A stretch of 64,000 nt of DNA from Kribbella sandramycini (GCF_013131805.1 NZ_JABJRC010000001.1:186001-250000); one strand, 5' to 3'; positions 45,309 to 55,605 are shown, numbered from the stretch's first letter. Numbers and translations are program-made. Notes: generated by a model from the letters alone, not told the origin.

Positions 45309-45944
45309 TCAGAGCGAGCGGACCCAGTTCTCCAGGACGGCGGCGCCGGCGTCCCCGGACTTCTCCGGGTGGAACTGCGTCGCGGTCAGCGGGCCGTTCT
45401 CGACGGCGGCCACGAACCGGTCGCCGCCGTACTCCGTCCAGGTCACCAGCGGCGTGACGGACTCGCGCGTGTCGGTGAGCTCCCAGCTGCGGACGCCGTA
45501 CGAGTGGACGAAGTAGAACCGCTCCTTCTCGACGCCGTCGAACAGGCTGGTGCCCGCGGGGACGTCGATGGTGTTCCAGCCCATGTGCGGGACGGGCTGC
45601 TCGGTCTGCAGCCGCTCGACCGTCCCCGGCCATTGCTCGCAACCGTCGGTCTCGACGCCGTGCTCGATGCCACGCGCGAACAGGATCTGCATCCCGACGC
45701 AGATGCCGAGCACCGGACGGGCGCCGGTCAGCCGGCGATCGACGATGATGTCGCCACGGACGGATTTCAGGCCCGACATACACGCGGCGAACGCGCCGAC
45801 CCCGGGGACGAGCAGCCCGTCGGCGTTCAGCGCGGTCTCGTAGTCGGAGGTGACGGTGACGTCGGCGCCGACGCGTTGCAGCGCCCGCTCGCCGGAGCGG
45901 ATGTTGCCCGAGCCGTAGTCGAGCAGGACGACCTTCTTGGTCAC
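45309..45944 (-). CDS. hisH: Imidazole glycerol phosphate synthase glutaminase subunit
   Basis: Glutamine amidotransferase that feeds ammonia to HisF in histidine synthesis, 211 aa. The nucleophile Cys is in GICVGMQ; the His/Glu of the triad are in [10 protein letters not shown]-terminus [11 protein letters not shown] is typical. The GTG start overlaps the hisB stop by 4 nt. It is the last his gene here: priA/hisA and hisF, which usually follow in actinobacteria, are not in the window. Confidence 0.95.
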   Translation of the reverse strand: MTKKVVLLDYGSGNIRSGERALQRVGADVTVTSDYETALNADGLLVPGVGAFAACMSGLKSVRGDIIVDRRLTGARPVLGICVGMQILFARGIEHGVETDGCEQWPGTVERLQTEQPVPHMGWNTIDVPAGTSLFDGVEKERFYFVHSYGVRSWELTDTRESVTPLVTWTEYGGDRFVAAVENGPLTATQFHPEKSGDAGAAVLENWVRSL

Positions 45945-46540
45945 AGCGCACCCTTGGTGGACGGGATCCCCGGCTGGCGCGGGTCGAGCTCGGCGGCGGC
46001 GCGCAGCGCCCGGGCGAACGCCTTGAACTGGGCCTCGACGATGTGGTGCGGGTCGCGGCCGGACAGCACCCGGATGTGGATGCAGATCGCGGCGTTGAAC
46101 GCGAGCGTCTCGAAGACGTGCTGGGTCAGCGAGCCGGCGTAGTCGCCGCCGATGATCGCGTAGACCTGACCGTCGGGCTCGCCGGTGTGCACGCAGTACG
46201 GACGGCCGGACAGGTCGACCGTGCAGTGCACGAGCGCCTCGTCCAGCGGGACGGTCGCGTCGCCGAACCGGCGGATACCGCGCTTGTCGCCGAGCGCCTC
46301 CTTCAGCGCCTGGCCGATACCGATCGCGGTGTCCTCGACGGTGTGGTGCGCGTCGATCTCCAGGTCGCCGACCGTGTTCACGGTCAGGTCGAGCAGCGCG
46401 TGCTTGGCCAGCGCGTTCAGCATGTGGTCGTAGAAGCCGACCCCGGTCGAGATGTCGGCGCGGCCGGTGCCGTCGACATCCAGCTCGACCAGAACCTTCG
46501 ATTCACTGGTCTCGCGATCGATCCGTGCGGTGCGCGTCAT
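45941..46540 (-). CDS. hisB: Imidazoleglycerol-phosphate dehydratase
   Basis: Manganese enzyme of histidine synthesis, 199 aa, monofunctional as in other actinobacteria. Metal-binding His motifs are [21 protein letters not shown] minus its first residue on the N side and [12 protein letters not shown] with DPHHIVEA on the C side. It overlaps hisC and hisH by 4 nt each. Confidence 0.96.
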   Translation of the reverse strand: MTRTARIDRETSESKVLVELDVDGTGRADISTGVGFYDHMLNALAKHALLDLTVNTVGDLEIDAHHTVEDTAIGIGQALKEALGDKRGIRRFGDATVPLDEALVHCTVDLSGRPYCVHTGEPDGQVYAIIGGDYAGSLTQHVFETLAFNAAICIHIRVLSGRDPHHIVEAQFKAFARALRAAAELDPRQPGIPSTKGAL

Positions 46541-47655
46541 AGCAGCCTTCCCGTGTCTGTCTTGAGGATGCGCTCCAAGGAAGCGCGGAACGCGGCCATC
46601 TCGGCGCCGGTGCCGATGGAGACCCGCAGCCAGCCGTCCGGCCCGGTCTCGCGGATCAGGACGCCGTCGGCCAGCAGGGCCTGCCAGACCGCGTGCCGAT
46701 CGGCGAAGAGGCCGAAAAGGACGAAGTTCGCGTCGGAGTCGACCGCACGCAACCCGAGGCCGCGCAGCCAGGTGACGGTCTCGTCCCGCTCGGTGCGCAG
46801 CTGCTCGACGCGGCTGAGCAGCTCGCCGGAGTGCCGGAGCGCGGCCCGCGCGACCGCCTGCGTCACCGCGGACAGGTGGTACGGCAACCGGACGATCCGC
46901 AGCGCGTCGACCAATTGGTTGCTCGCGGCAAGGTATCCGACGCGGCCGCCGGCCAGCGCGAACGCCTTCGACATCGTCCGCGCGACGGCCAGATTCGGGT
47001 ACGACGGCAACAGGGACAGGGCGCTCGGCGTCCCGGCCCGGCGGAACTCGCCGTACGCCTCGTCGACGACGAGCACCGCGCCGATCGCCGCCGTCCGGGC
47101 CGCCAGCGCCTCGACGACCTGGATCGGCAGCGCCGTCCCGGTCGGGTTGTTCGGCGAGGCGAGCAGGACGACGGACGGGCGGTGCCGGGAGATCGCGGCC
47201 AGCGCCTTGCTCTGGTCGAGGGTGAAATCCTCGGCGCGGCGGCCGGTGACCCAGGCGGTGTTCGTGTCGCGTGCGTACTCGGGGTACATCGAGTAGGTCG
47301 GGGCGAACGAGAGCGCCTTGCGGCCCGGGCCGCCGAAGGCCTGCAGCAGATGCAGCATGACCTCGTTGGAGCCGTTGGCCGCCCAGATCTGCTCAGCCGT
47401 CAGCTGCGCGCCGGACTCCCGGCCGAGGTATGCCGCCAGGTCGGCGCGCAGCTCGAGGAACTCGCGATCCGGGTAGCGGTTCAGCCCGCGGGCCGCGGCC
47501 GCCACCGAGTTGGCGATATCGGCGACCGTCTCCTCGCTCGGGGCGTACGGGTTCTCGTTGACGTTCAGCAGCACCGGCACGTCGAGCTGCGGCGCGCCGT
47601 ACGGCTCGAAGGCCTTCAGCTCGTCGCGGATCGGCAATCCGTCGAAGCGGCCCAT
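46537..47655 (-). CDS. hisC: Histidinol-phosphate aminotransferase
   Basis: PLP-dependent class II aminotransferase of 372 aa. Key blocks: [11 protein letters not shown] near the N-terminus, [21 protein letters not shown], the PLP lysine in [16 protein letters not shown], and DANFVLFG. The ATG at 47655 shares one base with the hisD stop (TGATG). Confidence 0.95.
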   Translation of the reverse strand: MGRFDGLPIRDELKAFEPYGAPQLDVPVLLNVNENPYAPSEETVADIANSVAAAARGLNRYPDREFLELRADLAAYLGRESGAQLTAEQIWAANGSNEVMLHLLQAFGGPGRKALSFAPTYSMYPEYARDTNTAWVTGRRAEDFTLDQSKALAAISRHRPSVVLLASPNNPTGTALPIQVVEALAARTAAIGAVLVVDEAYGEFRRAGTPSALSLLPSYPNLAVARTMSKAFALAGGRVGYLAASNQLVDALRIVRLPYHLSAVTQAVARAALRHSGELLSRVEQLRTERDETVTWLRGLGLRAVDSDANFVLFGLFADRHAVWQALLADGVLIRETGPDGWLRVSIGTGAEMAAFRASLERILKTDTGRLL

Positions 47656-48980
47656 CAGCCGGCTCCGGGAAAGCGGATCGAGACGGCGGCGCCGTGGGCG
47701 GGCAGGTCTTCGGCGTTGGCCAGGGCAACGACATGCCCGGCGACCTCTTCGAGGGCGGCGCGGGAGTAGTTGACGACGTGCACGGCCTTCAGGAAGCTGC
47801 GCACGGACAGGCCGGACGAGTGGCACGCGCAGCCCGCGGTGGGCAGGACGTGGTTCGAGCCGGCGCAGTAGTCGCCCAGCGAGACCGGGGACCAGCCGCC
47901 GACGAAGATCGCGCCCGCGTTGTTGATCTGCCCGGCCCGCTCCTCGGCGTCCACGGTCTGGATCTCGAGGTGCTCGGCGGCGTACGCGTCCACGACGGCG
48001 GTGCCCTGGCCGAGGTCGTCGACCAGCACGATCGCGGACTGCTGACCGGTGAGCGCCTCGGTGACGCGCTCGCTGTGCCTGGTCGCGGCGACCTGCGCGG
48101 GCAGCTCGGCCTCGACGGCCGCGGCCAGCGCCGCGCTCGGCGTCACCAGGACGGAGGCCGCCATCGGGTCGTGCTCGGCCTGGCTGATCAGATCGGCCGC
48201 GACATGCCGCGCGTCGGCGCTGTCATCGGCCAGGATCGCGATCTCGGTCGGCCCGGCCTCGGAGTCGATGCCGACCTCGCCGAGCAGAAAGCGCTTCGCG
48301 GCAACGACATAGATGTTGCCGGGGCCCGTGATCAGGTTGACCTTGCGGCAACCGTCGAAGCCGTACGCGAAGCCCGCGATCGCCTGAGCGCCGCCCATCG
48401 CATAGACCTCGGTGATCCCGAGCAACTCGCAGACCGCCAGCACCGTCGGGTGCGGCAGACCGCCGAACTCCTTCTGCGGCGGCGACGCAACGGCCAGCGA
48501 CGGCACGCCGGCCACCTGCGCCGGGACGACGTTCATCACGACGGACGACGCCAGCGGCGCGCGGCCGCCCGGGACGTACAGCCCGACGCGCTGGACCGGG
48601 ACGAACCGCTGCGTGACCCGGCCACCCGGCGCGGGCTCGGACTCGATATCTGCCGTCAGCTCGTCGACGCTGACCTCGCGGACGCGCCGGATCGACTCCT
48701 CGAACGCGGCCCGGACCACCGGGTCCAGCTCCTCCAGCGCGGTCTTCAGCGCCGCCGCCGGGACGCGCACGTCGTCCACCCGGACATGGTCGAACCTCTC
48801 GCCGTACTCCCGGATCGCCGCCAGCCCGCGATGACGGACGTCCAGACAGATCGGTCGGACGACGTCGAGAGCCTTCTCGACGTCGAACACAGCTCGGGGG
48901 ACCAGGGCGCTCACTTCGGCGTGGAGGTCGAAGACCTCACCGGCCGCCACTCGTCCCCGCAGGTCGACGCGGCGAATCAT
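47655..48980 (-). CDS. hisD: Histidinol dehydrogenase
   Basis: Zinc- and NAD-dependent enzyme for the last two oxidations of histidine synthesis, 441 aa. Typical blocks: [71 protein letters not shown], and ending with the zinc His region [19 protein letters not shown]. First gene of hisDCBH; divergent from the LON-domain gene. The promoter must lie within 48981-49091, but no clear hexamers are seen on that strand. Confidence 0.96.
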   Translation of the reverse strand: MIRRVDLRGRVAAGEVFDLHAEVSALVPRAVFDVEKALDVVRPICLDVRHRGLAAIREYGERFDHVRVDDVRVPAAALKTALEELDPVVRAAFEESIRRVREVSVDELTADIESEPAPGGRVTQRFVPVQRVGLYVPGGRAPLASSVVMNVVPAQVAGVPSLAVASPPQKEFGGLPHPTVLAVCELLGITEVYAMGGAQAIAGFAYGFDGCRKVNLITGPGNIYVVAAKRFLLGEVGIDSEAGPTEIAILADDSADARHVAADLISQAEHDPMAASVLVTPSAALAAAVEAELPAQVAATRHSERVTEALTGQQSAIVLVDDLGQGTAVVDAYAAEHLEIQTVDAEERAGQINNAGAIFVGGWSPVSLGDYCAGSNHVLPTAGCACHSSGLSVRSFLKAVHVVNYSRAALEEVAGHVVALANAEDLPAHGAAVSIRFPGAG

Positions 48981-49078
48981 GGGGTCAGTCTAGTGCTCAC
49001 GCTCCGCTCCCCCGACCGCATATCCATCCGGCGGGCGGAACGGCGCGGTCACGCCGCGTGATGAGGTGCGTTGTCCAC

Positions 49079-49084
49079 TAGGCT
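49079..49084 (+). promoter_or_regulatory. Candidate leaderless -10 (TAGGCT) for the LON-domain gene
   Basis: TAGGCT lies 7 nt before the ATG at 49092 and there is no ribosome-binding site, so a leaderless transcript is likely. Confidence 0.35.
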
Positions 49085-49091
49085 CCTTGAT

Positions 49092-49760
49092 ATGGACTCC
49101 CGCCTGCCACTGCTCACTGTCGAAACGGTGATCTTCCCCGGGCTGGTGCTTCCGATCCCGGTGACCGACGTGCAGGGCCGCGCCGTCATCCGGGACCTGG
49201 TCGAGAACGGCGGCGAGCTGGTCTGCGGCGCGCTCGCCGTCCGGGACGGGTACGAGCTGGGCGAGCGGGTGTTCCGCTCGCTGTACGGCACCGGCTGCTC
49301 GGCCACGATCTCCGAGATCACCCTGGACGCCGACGACGACGGCCCGGTCGAGATCACGCTGACCGGCAGCCACCGGTTCAAGGTCGCCGAGCTGGACGGC
49401 GCCGGCGACTACCTGGTCGCCGACGTCGAGTGGCTGCCCGAGGAGCTGGGCGACGACCCGCTCGGCACGGCGATGATCGCCGTCGAGCGCTTCCGCCGGT
49501 ACGCCGAGGCCGTCACCACGATCAGCCGGCCCGGCCTGCACATCGGCGACCTGCCCGACGACCCGAGCACGCTGTCGTACCTGATGTCGGCCGCCACCAC
49601 ACTGCTCACGCCGGACCGGCAGAAGCTGCTCGAGGCGACCGACACGACGACCCGGCTGTCCCAGCTGATCGGCCTGCTCGACACCGAGCTCTCCGCGATC
49701 GCCGCGCTGCCGTCGCTCCCGGCCACCGACCTGAGCTGGTCGACGATGTCGCCCAACTGA
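49092..49760 (+). CDS. LON peptidase substrate-binding (N-terminal) domain protein
   Basis: Protein of 222 aa consisting only of a LON N-terminal domain: RLPLLTVETVIFPGLVLPIP, GTGCSATISEI, LTGSHRFKV, then a helical part. There is no AAA or Ser-Lys protease domain. Stand-alone LON-NTD proteins are common beside his genes in actinobacteria, and their role is unclear. An in-frame GTG at 49071 is possible but would place the start before the -10-like TAGGCT. Confidence 0.85.
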   Translation: MDSRLPLLTVETVIFPGLVLPIPVTDVQGRAVIRDLVENGGELVCGALAVRDGYELGERVFRSLYGTGCSATISEITLDADDDGPVEITLTGSHRFKVAELDGAGDYLVADVEWLPEELGDDPLGTAMIAVERFRRYAEAVTTISRPGLHIGDLPDDPSTLSYLMSAATTLLTPDRQKLLEATDTTTRLSQLIGLLDTELSAIAALPSLPATDLSWSTMSPN

Positions 49761-49787
49761 CTCCTGGCGCGGTGCATCCCAGAGCGG

Positions 49788-49793
49788 TATGGT
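49788..49793 (+). promoter_or_regulatory. Leaderless -10 (TATGGT) for the toxin-antitoxin pair
   Basis: TATGGT ends 6 nt before the ATG at 49800. GGTATG occurs twice around it (49787-49792 and 49798-49802), which may be an autoregulatory site for the antitoxin. Confidence 0.4.
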
Positions 49794-49799
49794 TTTGGT

Positions 49800-50036
49800 A
49801 TGAGCAAACAGATCACCGTGCGGCTGCCCGATGACCTGGTCGAGTTCATGGACGAGCTGGTCGCGACCGATCAGGCCACCAGCCGGGCGTCCGTGGTCGC
49901 CCGGGCGATGGAGCGCGAGCGCCGCCGGGCGCTGGCCGCCCGCGACCTCGCGATCCTGGCCGAGCACGGCGACTATCCTGAATTCGGGGGATTGACCGCT
50001 TCGGCGTCCGGCACCGTCCTGACCGACCTCGACTGA
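49800..50036 (+). CDS. Ribbon-helix-helix antitoxin (MazE-like)
   Basis: Protein of 78 aa. SKQITVRLPDDLVEFMDELV is the DNA-binding ribbon and first helix, and ATSRASVVARAMERERRRAL the second helix. The C-terminal tail (EFGGLTASASGTVLTDLD) would wrap the toxin. It lies 1 nt before a PemK/MazF-type gene, so the pair is a type II toxin-antitoxin unit that probably represses its own promoter. Confidence 0.88.
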   Translation: MSKQITVRLPDDLVEFMDELVATDQATSRASVVARAMERERRRALAARDLAILAEHGDYPEFGGLTASASGTVLTDLD

Positions 50037-50037
50037 G

Positions 50038-50340
50038 ATGCGGCCGCTGCACGTCGCGCTGCTGGACAAACCGCGGCCCGTCGTCGTCCTGACCCGGGAG
50101 CTGATCCGGCCGCGGCTGACCAACGTGACCGTCGCGCCGATCACCAGCACGATCCGCGGCCTGTCCACCGAGGTGCTGGTCGGCCCGCAGAACGGGCTCG
50201 ACCACCCCAGCGCGATCTCCTGCGACAACATCCAGACGATCCCGAAGTCCCAGCTGGGCCGGTTGATCGGCTACCTGCGCCCCGACCAGGAACCTGCCCT
50301 GGCCGAGGCGATCAACCTAGCGTTCGATCTGGAGATCTAG
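50038..50340 (+). CDS. PemK/MazF-type mRNA interferase toxin
   Basis: Endoribonuclease toxin of 100 aa. MazF-family blocks: [20 protein letters not shown] (loop with the catalytic Arg region), [37 protein letters not shown]. It follows the RHH antitoxin gene after a single base. Its TAG shares CTAG with the stop of the convergent ilvD. Cleavage specificity cannot be read. Confidence 0.88.
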   Translation: MRPLHVALLDKPRPVVVLTRELIRPRLTNVTVAPITSTIRGLSTEVLVGPQNGLDHPSAISCDNIQTIPKSQLGRLIGYLRPDQEPALAEAINLAFDLEI

Positions 50341-52226
50341 CCGAGTTTCGTGATGTCTCGGACGGCGCCCTTGTCGGCGCTGGTCGCCATCGCGGCGTAC
50401 GCCTTCAGGGCCTGGGAGACCTTGCGCTCACGGCTCTTCGGCGCGTAGACGCCGCCCAGGGCTTCGCGGCGGGCCGCCAGCTCGGCGTCGTCGACGAGCA
50501 ACTCGATCGCGCGGCTCGGGATGTCGATCCGGATCTGGTCGCCGTCCTGGACCAGGGCGATCGTGCCGCCCGAGGCGGCCTCCGGCGAAGCGTGGCCGAT
50601 CGACAACCCCGACGTCCCGCCGGAGAAGCGGCCGTCGGTGACGAGCGCGCAGACCTTGCCCAGGCCGCGGCCCTTCAGGAACGACGTCGGGTAGAGCATC
50701 TCCTGCATCCCCGGCCCGCCCTTGGGACCTTCGTAGCGGATCACCACGACGTCACCCGGCTGGACCTGCTTGGCCAGGATCTTCTCGACGGCCTCCTCCT
50801 GCGATTCGCAGACCACCGCGGGACCCTGGAACGTCCAGATCGACTCGTCGACGCCGGCCGTCTTCACGACGCAGCCGTCGACGGCCAGGTTGCCCTTCAG
50901 GACGGCCAGGCCGCCGTCCTTGGAATAGGCGTGCTCGAGGTCGCGGATGCAGCCGCCGGCCGCGTCGGTGTCCAGGGTGTCCCAGCGCTCGGACTGCGAG
51001 AACGCCGTCGCGGACCGCTTGCAGCCTGGGGCCGCGTGCCACAGCTCGACGGCCTCGGCGGACGGCGAGCCGCTGCGCACGTCCCAGGTCTTCAGCCAGT
51101 CGCCGATCGAGGCGCTGTGCACGGTGTGGATGTCTTCGTTCAGCAGGCCGGCCCGGTAGAGCTCGCCGAGGATGGCCGGGATACCGCCGGCCCGGTGCAC
51201 GTCCTCCATGTAGTACGTGCCGCCGGGGGCGACGTTCGGCGCAACCTTGGCCAAGCAGGGCACGCGGCGCGAGACGGCGTTGATGTCGTCCAGATCGAAG
51301 TCGACCTGCGCCTCCTGCGCGGCGGCGAGCAGGTGCAGGATCGTGTTCGTCGAGCCGCCCATCGCGATGTCGAGCGCCATCGCGTTCTCGAACGCGGCCC
51401 GGGAGGCGACGTTCCGCGGCAGCACGGTCGCGTCGTCGGTCTCGTAGTACCGCTTGGTGATCTCGACGACCGTGCGGCCGGCGTTCTCGTAGAGGGCCTT
51501 GCGCGCGGTGTGGGTGGCCAGCACCGAGCCGTTGCCGGGCAGCGACAGGCCGATCGCCTCGGTCAGGCAGTTCATCGAGTTGGCGGTGAACATCCCCGAA
51601 CAGGAGCCGCAGGTCGGGCAGGCGTTCTCCTCGATCCGCAGGATGTCCTCGTCGGAGACGTTCTCGTTGACGGCCTCGGACATCGCGTCGATCAGGTCCA
51701 GCTTGCGGACGGTGCCGTCGACGAGCGTCGCCCGGCCGGCCTCCATCGGGCCGCCGGAGACGAACACGGTCGGGATGTTCAGCCGGAGCGCGGCCATCAG
51801 CATGCCGGGGGTGATCTTGTCGCAGTTCGAGATGCAGATCAGCGCGTCCGCGCAATGCGCCTCGACCATGTACTCGACCGAGTCGGCGATCAGATCCCGC
51901 GAGGGCAGGCTGTAGAGCATGCCGCCGTGGCCCATCGCGATCCCGTCGTCGACGGCGATCGTGTTGAACTCGCGGGCGATCCCGCCGGCGGCCTGGATCG
52001 CCTCGGACACGATCCGCCCGACCGGGGCCAGGTGGGTGTGGCCGGGGACGAACTCGGTGAAGCTGTTGGCGACCGCGATGATCGGCTTGCCGAAGTCCCC
52101 GCGGTCGACGCCGGAGGCCATCATGAGGGCGCGGGCGCCCGCCATGTTGCGGCCGTGGGTGACGGTTCGGGACCTCAGCTCAGGCACGACGATCTCCAAA
52201 ATCTCGCTGTCTACGACTCCGTCCAT
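50337..52226 (-). CDS. ilvD: Dihydroxy-acid dehydratase
   Basis: Fe-S enzyme of valine, leucine and isoleucine synthesis, about 629 aa. Cluster and active-site blocks: [35 protein letters not shown], and [20 protein letters not shown] near the C-terminus. ATG at 52226 ([10 protein letters not shown]) is chosen; the frame stays open a further 322 codons only as a shadow of the sigma-factor gene. A monocistronic unit divergent from that sigma gene. Confidence 0.95.
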   Translation of the reverse strand: MDGVVDSEILEIVVPELRSRTVTHGRNMAGARALMMASGVDRGDFGKPIIAVANSFTEFVPGHTHLAPVGRIVSEAIQAAGGIAREFNTIAVDDGIAMGHGGMLYSLPSRDLIADSVEYMVEAHCADALICISNCDKITPGMLMAALRLNIPTVFVSGGPMEAGRATLVDGTVRKLDLIDAMSEAVNENVSDEDILRIEENACPTCGSCSGMFTANSMNCLTEAIGLSLPGNGSVLATHTARKALYENAGRTVVEITKRYYETDDATVLPRNVASRAAFENAMALDIAMGGSTNTILHLLAAAQEAQVDFDLDDINAVSRRVPCLAKVAPNVAPGGTYYMEDVHRAGGIPAILGELYRAGLLNEDIHTVHSASIGDWLKTWDVRSGSPSAEAVELWHAAPGCKRSATAFSQSERWDTLDTDAAGGCIRDLEHAYSKDGGLAVLKGNLAVDGCVVKTAGVDESIWTFQGPAVVCESQEEAVEKILAKQVQPGDVVVIRYEGPKGGPGMQEMLYPTSFLKGRGLGKVCALVTDGRFSGGTSGLSIGHASPEAASGGTIALVQDGDQIRIDIPSRAIELLVDDAELAARREALGGVYAPKSRERKVSQALKAYAAMATSADKGAVRDITKLG

Positions 52227-52288
52227 GGTGCCACTCGTCGTCCGAATGCCGAAACGGCGGTCCCGGATGACGGATTCCGGGCGGCGGC

Positions 52289-52294
52289 TATCGT
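52289..52294 (+). promoter_or_regulatory. Candidate leaderless -10 (TATCGT) for the ECF sigma gene
   Basis: TATCGT lies 7 nt before the ATG at 52302; no ribosome-binding site is visible. Confidence 0.3.
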
Positions 52295-52301
52295 GGCTGG
52301 C

Positions 52302-53225
52302 ATGGACTCCGATCTGGTGCGGGCCGCCCAGTCCGGTGACATCGGGGCGCTCGGCAGCCTGCTCGCCCGGCACCGGCCCGGGATGACAGCGGTGGCGATC
52401 TCGGTGCTCGGCCCGGGGCCGGACGCCGACGACGCCGTCCAGGAGGCGATGACGGTCGCGCTGGCCCGGATCGGCGACGTCCGGGAGCCGGGCGCCGTCG
52501 GCGGCTGGCTGCGGCAGGTGGTCCGGAATGCTTGCCTGACGCAACTTCGCGCCCGGCGGCCGCTCCCCCTCGACGAGCAGCTGCACGCTGTGCTGCCGTC
52601 GTCCGAGCCGGATCCGGCGCAGGCGCTCGATCGGCATGCCACCCGGGAGTGGGTGTGGCGGGCGCTGGAGGAGCTGTCCGCGCCGCTGCGGTTGGTGGTG
52701 ATGCTGCGGCACTTCAGTGGCGTCACGGCGTACCAGGACATCGCGGACGCGTGCGGTATCCCGGTCGGGACCGTGCGCAGCCGGCTGGCCAAGGCGCGCG
52801 GTCAGCTGTCCGCGAGCCTGCTGGCCACGGCCGATACGAGTTACGGCGACGTCGGGGCGCTGACCGGCGTCCGCTGGCGTGAGGTGTCGGAGACGATGGA
52901 CGCCGCTGAGCGTGGCACGCTGGCTGAGACGCTCACGGCGTTCTGGACGCCAGACGCGCGGTACAGCTGGTCGGGCGGCTCCGGCGACGTCAGCTCGTTC
53001 TTGCGGGGCATGTACGAGGACATCGCCGACGGCGTGCGTGGCCGGCTGACGAATGTGCTGGCCAGTCAGGACGTGACGGTCAGCGAGATCGACCTGATCA
53101 ACCCGCCCGAGGATCCGCTGCACTGCCCGCCGACGGTGGTCTGGGTGCAGCACCTGCGCGGCGGCCGGGTGCACGACCTCCGGCTGTTCCACAGCCCCCG
53201 GATCGGGGAGGCCATCTCGGCGTGA
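52302..53225 (+). CDS. ECF sigma factor with SnoaL-like C-terminal domain
   Basis: Protein of 307 aa. Sigma2: [20 protein letters not shown] and [20 protein letters not shown]. Sigma4: [20 protein letters not shown] followed by [13 protein letters not shown]. After about residue 185 an NTF2/SnoaL-like domain follows ([38 protein letters not shown]). ECF factors with such tails need no anti-sigma factor; the tail is thought to control activity, perhaps by ligand binding. It lies 54 nt upstream of a methyltransferase gene, a possible target. Confidence 0.87.
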   Translation: MDSDLVRAAQSGDIGALGSLLARHRPGMTAVAISVLGPGPDADDAVQEAMTVALARIGDVREPGAVGGWLRQVVRNACLTQLRARRPLPLDEQLHAVLPSSEPDPAQALDRHATREWVWRALEELSAPLRLVVMLRHFSGVTAYQDIADACGIPVGTVRSRLAKARGQLSASLLATADTSYGDVGALTGVRWREVSETMDAAERGTLAETLTAFWTPDARYSWSGGSGDVSSFLRGMYEDIADGVRGRLTNVLASQDVTVSEIDLINPPEDPLHCPPTVVWVQHLRGGRVHDLRLFHSPRIGEAISA

Positions 53226-53279
53226 CGCGGGTCACTGCCGCTACCGCGAACTTCGGGTCTGCTCACGCATCCTGTCTGT

Positions 53280-54296
53280 GTGAGCAACCAAGACGATCAA
53301 CTCGCACGCTTCGCGCTCGCCGGACAGGCCCGCGATGTGGTCAAGGCCTGGGTCGACAGCGCCCAGATCCTGTCGCTGGTCACGGCGCTGCGCGACAAGG
53401 GCTGGACGACGTACCTGACCGAACCGCGCACGCTCGACGAACTGGCGGCGTACTCCGGGCTGCCGGCGCAGCGGGTCAGTGACATCGTCAGTGCGCTCGC
53501 AGCGCATGGCGTGGTGCAGGAGCGCGACTCTGGCGTTCAGCTGACTGACTCGTTCGCCGCACTGGCGGCGGACGACGCGTACATCGGTCTGGATGACGCA
53601 CTGGACCAGGCCGAGCTTCTGACCCGGCTGATCCGGACTGCGGCAACGGACTCGGGGCCGCTGCCGCTGACTGAGGCGGATGCGCTCGTCACCGCGCGGG
53701 CGACCGGTGGGAAGGCGACGCCGGTTACGGCGGCGCTGTACGACCGGCTGTTCCTGCCGCAGATCCCGGAGCTGGGTGAGGCGATTCGTCGGGACCGGTT
53801 CATTGATGTCGGCTGTGGGGTCGCGGGTGCGACGACGACGCTGGCTGGGCTGTTTCCGGAGCTGCGCGGGACGGCGATCGAGCTGATCCCGGCCGTTGCG
53901 GCTGAGACCCGGCGGCGCATTGCGGCGCTGGGGGTTGGCGACCGGGTCGACGTACGGGTGCTGGATGCGCGGGACTTCGACGAGAAGGACGTGTTCGGGT
54001 CGGCGTTCTGGGCGCAGCCGTTCTTCCCGGAGCCGACGCGGGCGGCGACGCTGGAGATGATCCTGCAGGCGCTGAAGCCGGGCGGGATTCTGTTCATCCA
54101 GGAGATGGAGCCGGTGCCGGACGAGGCCGGGCTGCCGTCGTACACGCTGCGCCGGCTGATCGCTCAGGGCTGGGGCGTGCCGTTCGGGCGCACTGCAGAG
54201 CAGCTGACCGAGGAGGCGGTTGCGGTCGGTTTCGAGCTGGTCCGGGTCGCACAGACCGACTTCGGACGGATGGTGCTGGTTCGGCGTCCGATCTAG
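53280..54296 (+). CDS. SAM-dependent methyltransferase with winged-helix N-terminus
   Basis: Protein of 338 aa. Residues about 20-95 form a winged-helix dimerisation region (LDELAAYSGLPAQRVSDIVS), then the Rossmann methyltransferase with motif I FIDVGCGVAGATTTLAG, an acidic post-I strand (GTAIELIP), VRVLDARDF and the post-III region ALKPGGILFIQEME. This two-part layout is typical of small-molecule O- or C-methyltransferases of secondary metabolism. GTG start at 53280. Upstream ECF sigma and downstream AraC regulator on the same strand suggest a regulated small unit. Substrate unknown. Confidence 0.85.
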   Translation: MSNQDDQLARFALAGQARDVVKAWVDSAQILSLVTALRDKGWTTYLTEPRTLDELAAYSGLPAQRVSDIVSALAAHGVVQERDSGVQLTDSFAALAADDAYIGLDDALDQAELLTRLIRTAATDSGPLPLTEADALVTARATGGKATPVTAALYDRLFLPQIPELGEAIRRDRFIDVGCGVAGATTTLAGLFPELRGTAIELIPAVAAETRRRIAALGVGDRVDVRVLDARDFDEKDVFGSAFWAQPFFPEPTRAATLEMILQALKPGGILFIQEMEPVPDEAGLPSYTLRRLIAQGWGVPFGRTAEQLTEEAVAVGFELVRVAQTDFGRMVLVRRPI

Positions 54297-54299
54297 CCT
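54294..54299 (+). promoter_or_regulatory. Candidate leaderless -10 (TAGCCT) for the AraC gene
   Basis: TAGCCT overlaps the stop of the methyltransferase gene and lies 7 nt before the ATG at 54307. A weak call. Confidence 0.3.
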
Positions 54300-54306
54300 G
54301 AGGGCT

Positions 54307-55149
54307 ATGGCAGGGTTCACCCACGTTCAGCGCGCGGTGCACCCTGCCCTGCGGCCGTACGTCGGTGACATCAGCGGGTATGCGTACGACGGCGCCCCGC
54401 CGGAGCTGCATCGCGGGCTGCCGTCGCAGTACCTGACGCTGGTGATCACACTGGACGAACCGCTCGGGATCGCCTGGCCGGATGGGACCAGCGGTTTCTA
54501 CGACGCTGGGCTCAGTGGGCTGCATTCGCAGGCGGTGCACGTCGGCGGCTCCACCAGCCGGGCTGGGGTGCAGCTGGCGCTGACTCCGGCGGCTGCGCGG
54601 GCGCTGTTCGGACTGCCACCGGGTGAGCTCGCCTGGCGAGTGGTTGAGCTGGAGGAGATTTTCGGGTCGTCGGGTGCGCAGCTGATCTCGCAGCTGCGGT
54701 CTGTCGTTGGCTGGCGTGAGCGGTTCGACCTGTTGGAGGGGGCGTTGCTGCGACGGTGGGCCACTCCCCCGGCGTCCGGCGTCCGGGCTGAGGTCGGATG
54801 GGCCTGGCGGCGGCTTTGCGAGACAGGCGGGGCGATCGGCGTCCAGGAGTTGGCTGCTGAGGTCGGATGGAGCCGGCGGCATCTGACTGAGCGGTTCGGA
54901 GCGGAGTACGGGCTGGCACCGAAGGTGGCTGGGCGAGTGCTGCGGTTCGAGCAGGCGGTTGCGCGGCTGCGGCAGGAGCCGACGCTACGGCTGGCTGAGC
55001 TGGCTGCGACATTCGGGTACGCCGATCAGGCGCATCTGACGCGGGAGTGGCAGGCGATCGCCGGATGCACGCCGCGGCGGTGGATGCGCGAAGAGCTCCC
55101 AAATGTTCAAGACCGGTGCACCCTGGAGGCTGCAGAGTCTGGGGTATGA
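54307..55149 (+). CDS. AraC family transcriptional regulator
   Basis: Protein of 280 aa. The N-terminal sensor half begins HVQRAVHPALRPYVGDISGY; the C-terminal AraC domain has two helix-turn-helix units, IGVQELAAEVGWSRRHLTER and LRLAELAATFGYADQAHLTR, followed by the family ending CTPRRWMREE. The stop overlaps the VOC gene by 4 nt (ATGA), so the regulator and the glyoxalase-like protein are coupled. An AraC-VOC pair of this type is common in actinobacteria; the ligand is unknown. Confidence 0.88.
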   Translation: MAGFTHVQRAVHPALRPYVGDISGYAYDGAPPELHRGLPSQYLTLVITLDEPLGIAWPDGTSGFYDAGLSGLHSQAVHVGGSTSRAGVQLALTPAAARALFGLPPGELAWRVVELEEIFGSSGAQLISQLRSVVGWRERFDLLEGALLRRWATPPASGVRAEVGWAWRRLCETGGAIGVQELAAEVGWSRRHLTERFGAEYGLAPKVAGRVLRFEQAVARLRQEPTLRLAELAATFGYADQAHLTREWQAIAGCTPRRWMREELPNVQDRCTLEAAESGV

Positions 55150-55547
55150 CTACTGCGACTGGCGTCTGGCCGACCTTGATGTACCGCGACGGACAGGCCG
55201 CACTGACGTTTCTGACCAAAGGGCTCGGGTTCGAGGTGGCGGCGTCGTACCCGGGCACAGCCGAGGGTTCGATCGCCCATGCAGAGCTGCGGTGGCCGGC
55301 GGGTGGCGGAGTGATGCTGGGCTCGGTCGACGCGAAGGCCGCGCCTGATGCGTACTCGGCGCTGGCTGACCAGACGCAGGCCGTGTACCTGGTCCATGCC
55401 GACCCGGACGCCGTGATCGGGCGCGCGATCGGCGCCGGGGCGGTCGTCGTCCGCGGATTGCGGGACACCGATTACGGATCGCGCGGGTTCACGGTTCGTG
55501 ACCCGGAAGGGAATCTGTGGGATGTCGGGACGTACGCCGGCGAGTAA
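55146..55547 (+). CDS. VOC-fold (glyoxalase/bleomycin-resistance-like) protein
   Basis: Protein of 133 aa with one paired beta-alpha-beta-beta-beta unit. VWPTLMYRDGQAALTFLTKG, then AHAELRWPAGGGVMLGSVDA, and the ending FTVRDPEGNLWDVGTYAGE are typical. Potential metal-site residues are H in AHAEL and E in PEGNLW. Coupled to the upstream AraC regulator. Could be a resistance or small-molecule-modifying protein; substrate not known. Confidence 0.86.
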   Translation: MTTATGVWPTLMYRDGQAALTFLTKGLGFEVAASYPGTAEGSIAHAELRWPAGGGVMLGSVDAKAAPDAYSALADQTQAVYLVHADPDAVIGRAIGAGAVVVRGLRDTDYGSRGFTVRDPEGNLWDVGTYAGE

Positions 55548-55593
55548 TCCACAGGCTGCGGCGATCGTGCCCACGCGGCGCCGCGGAGCTGCC

Positions 55594-55599
55594 TAGAAT
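55594..55599 (+). promoter_or_regulatory. Leaderless -10 (TAGAAT) for recQ
   Basis: TAGAAT is a perfect TAGRRT hexamer exactly 6 nt before the GTG at 55606. No ribosome-binding site is present, so recQ mRNA probably starts at its start codon. Confidence 0.55.
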
Positions 55600-55605
55600 C
55601 GCTGG

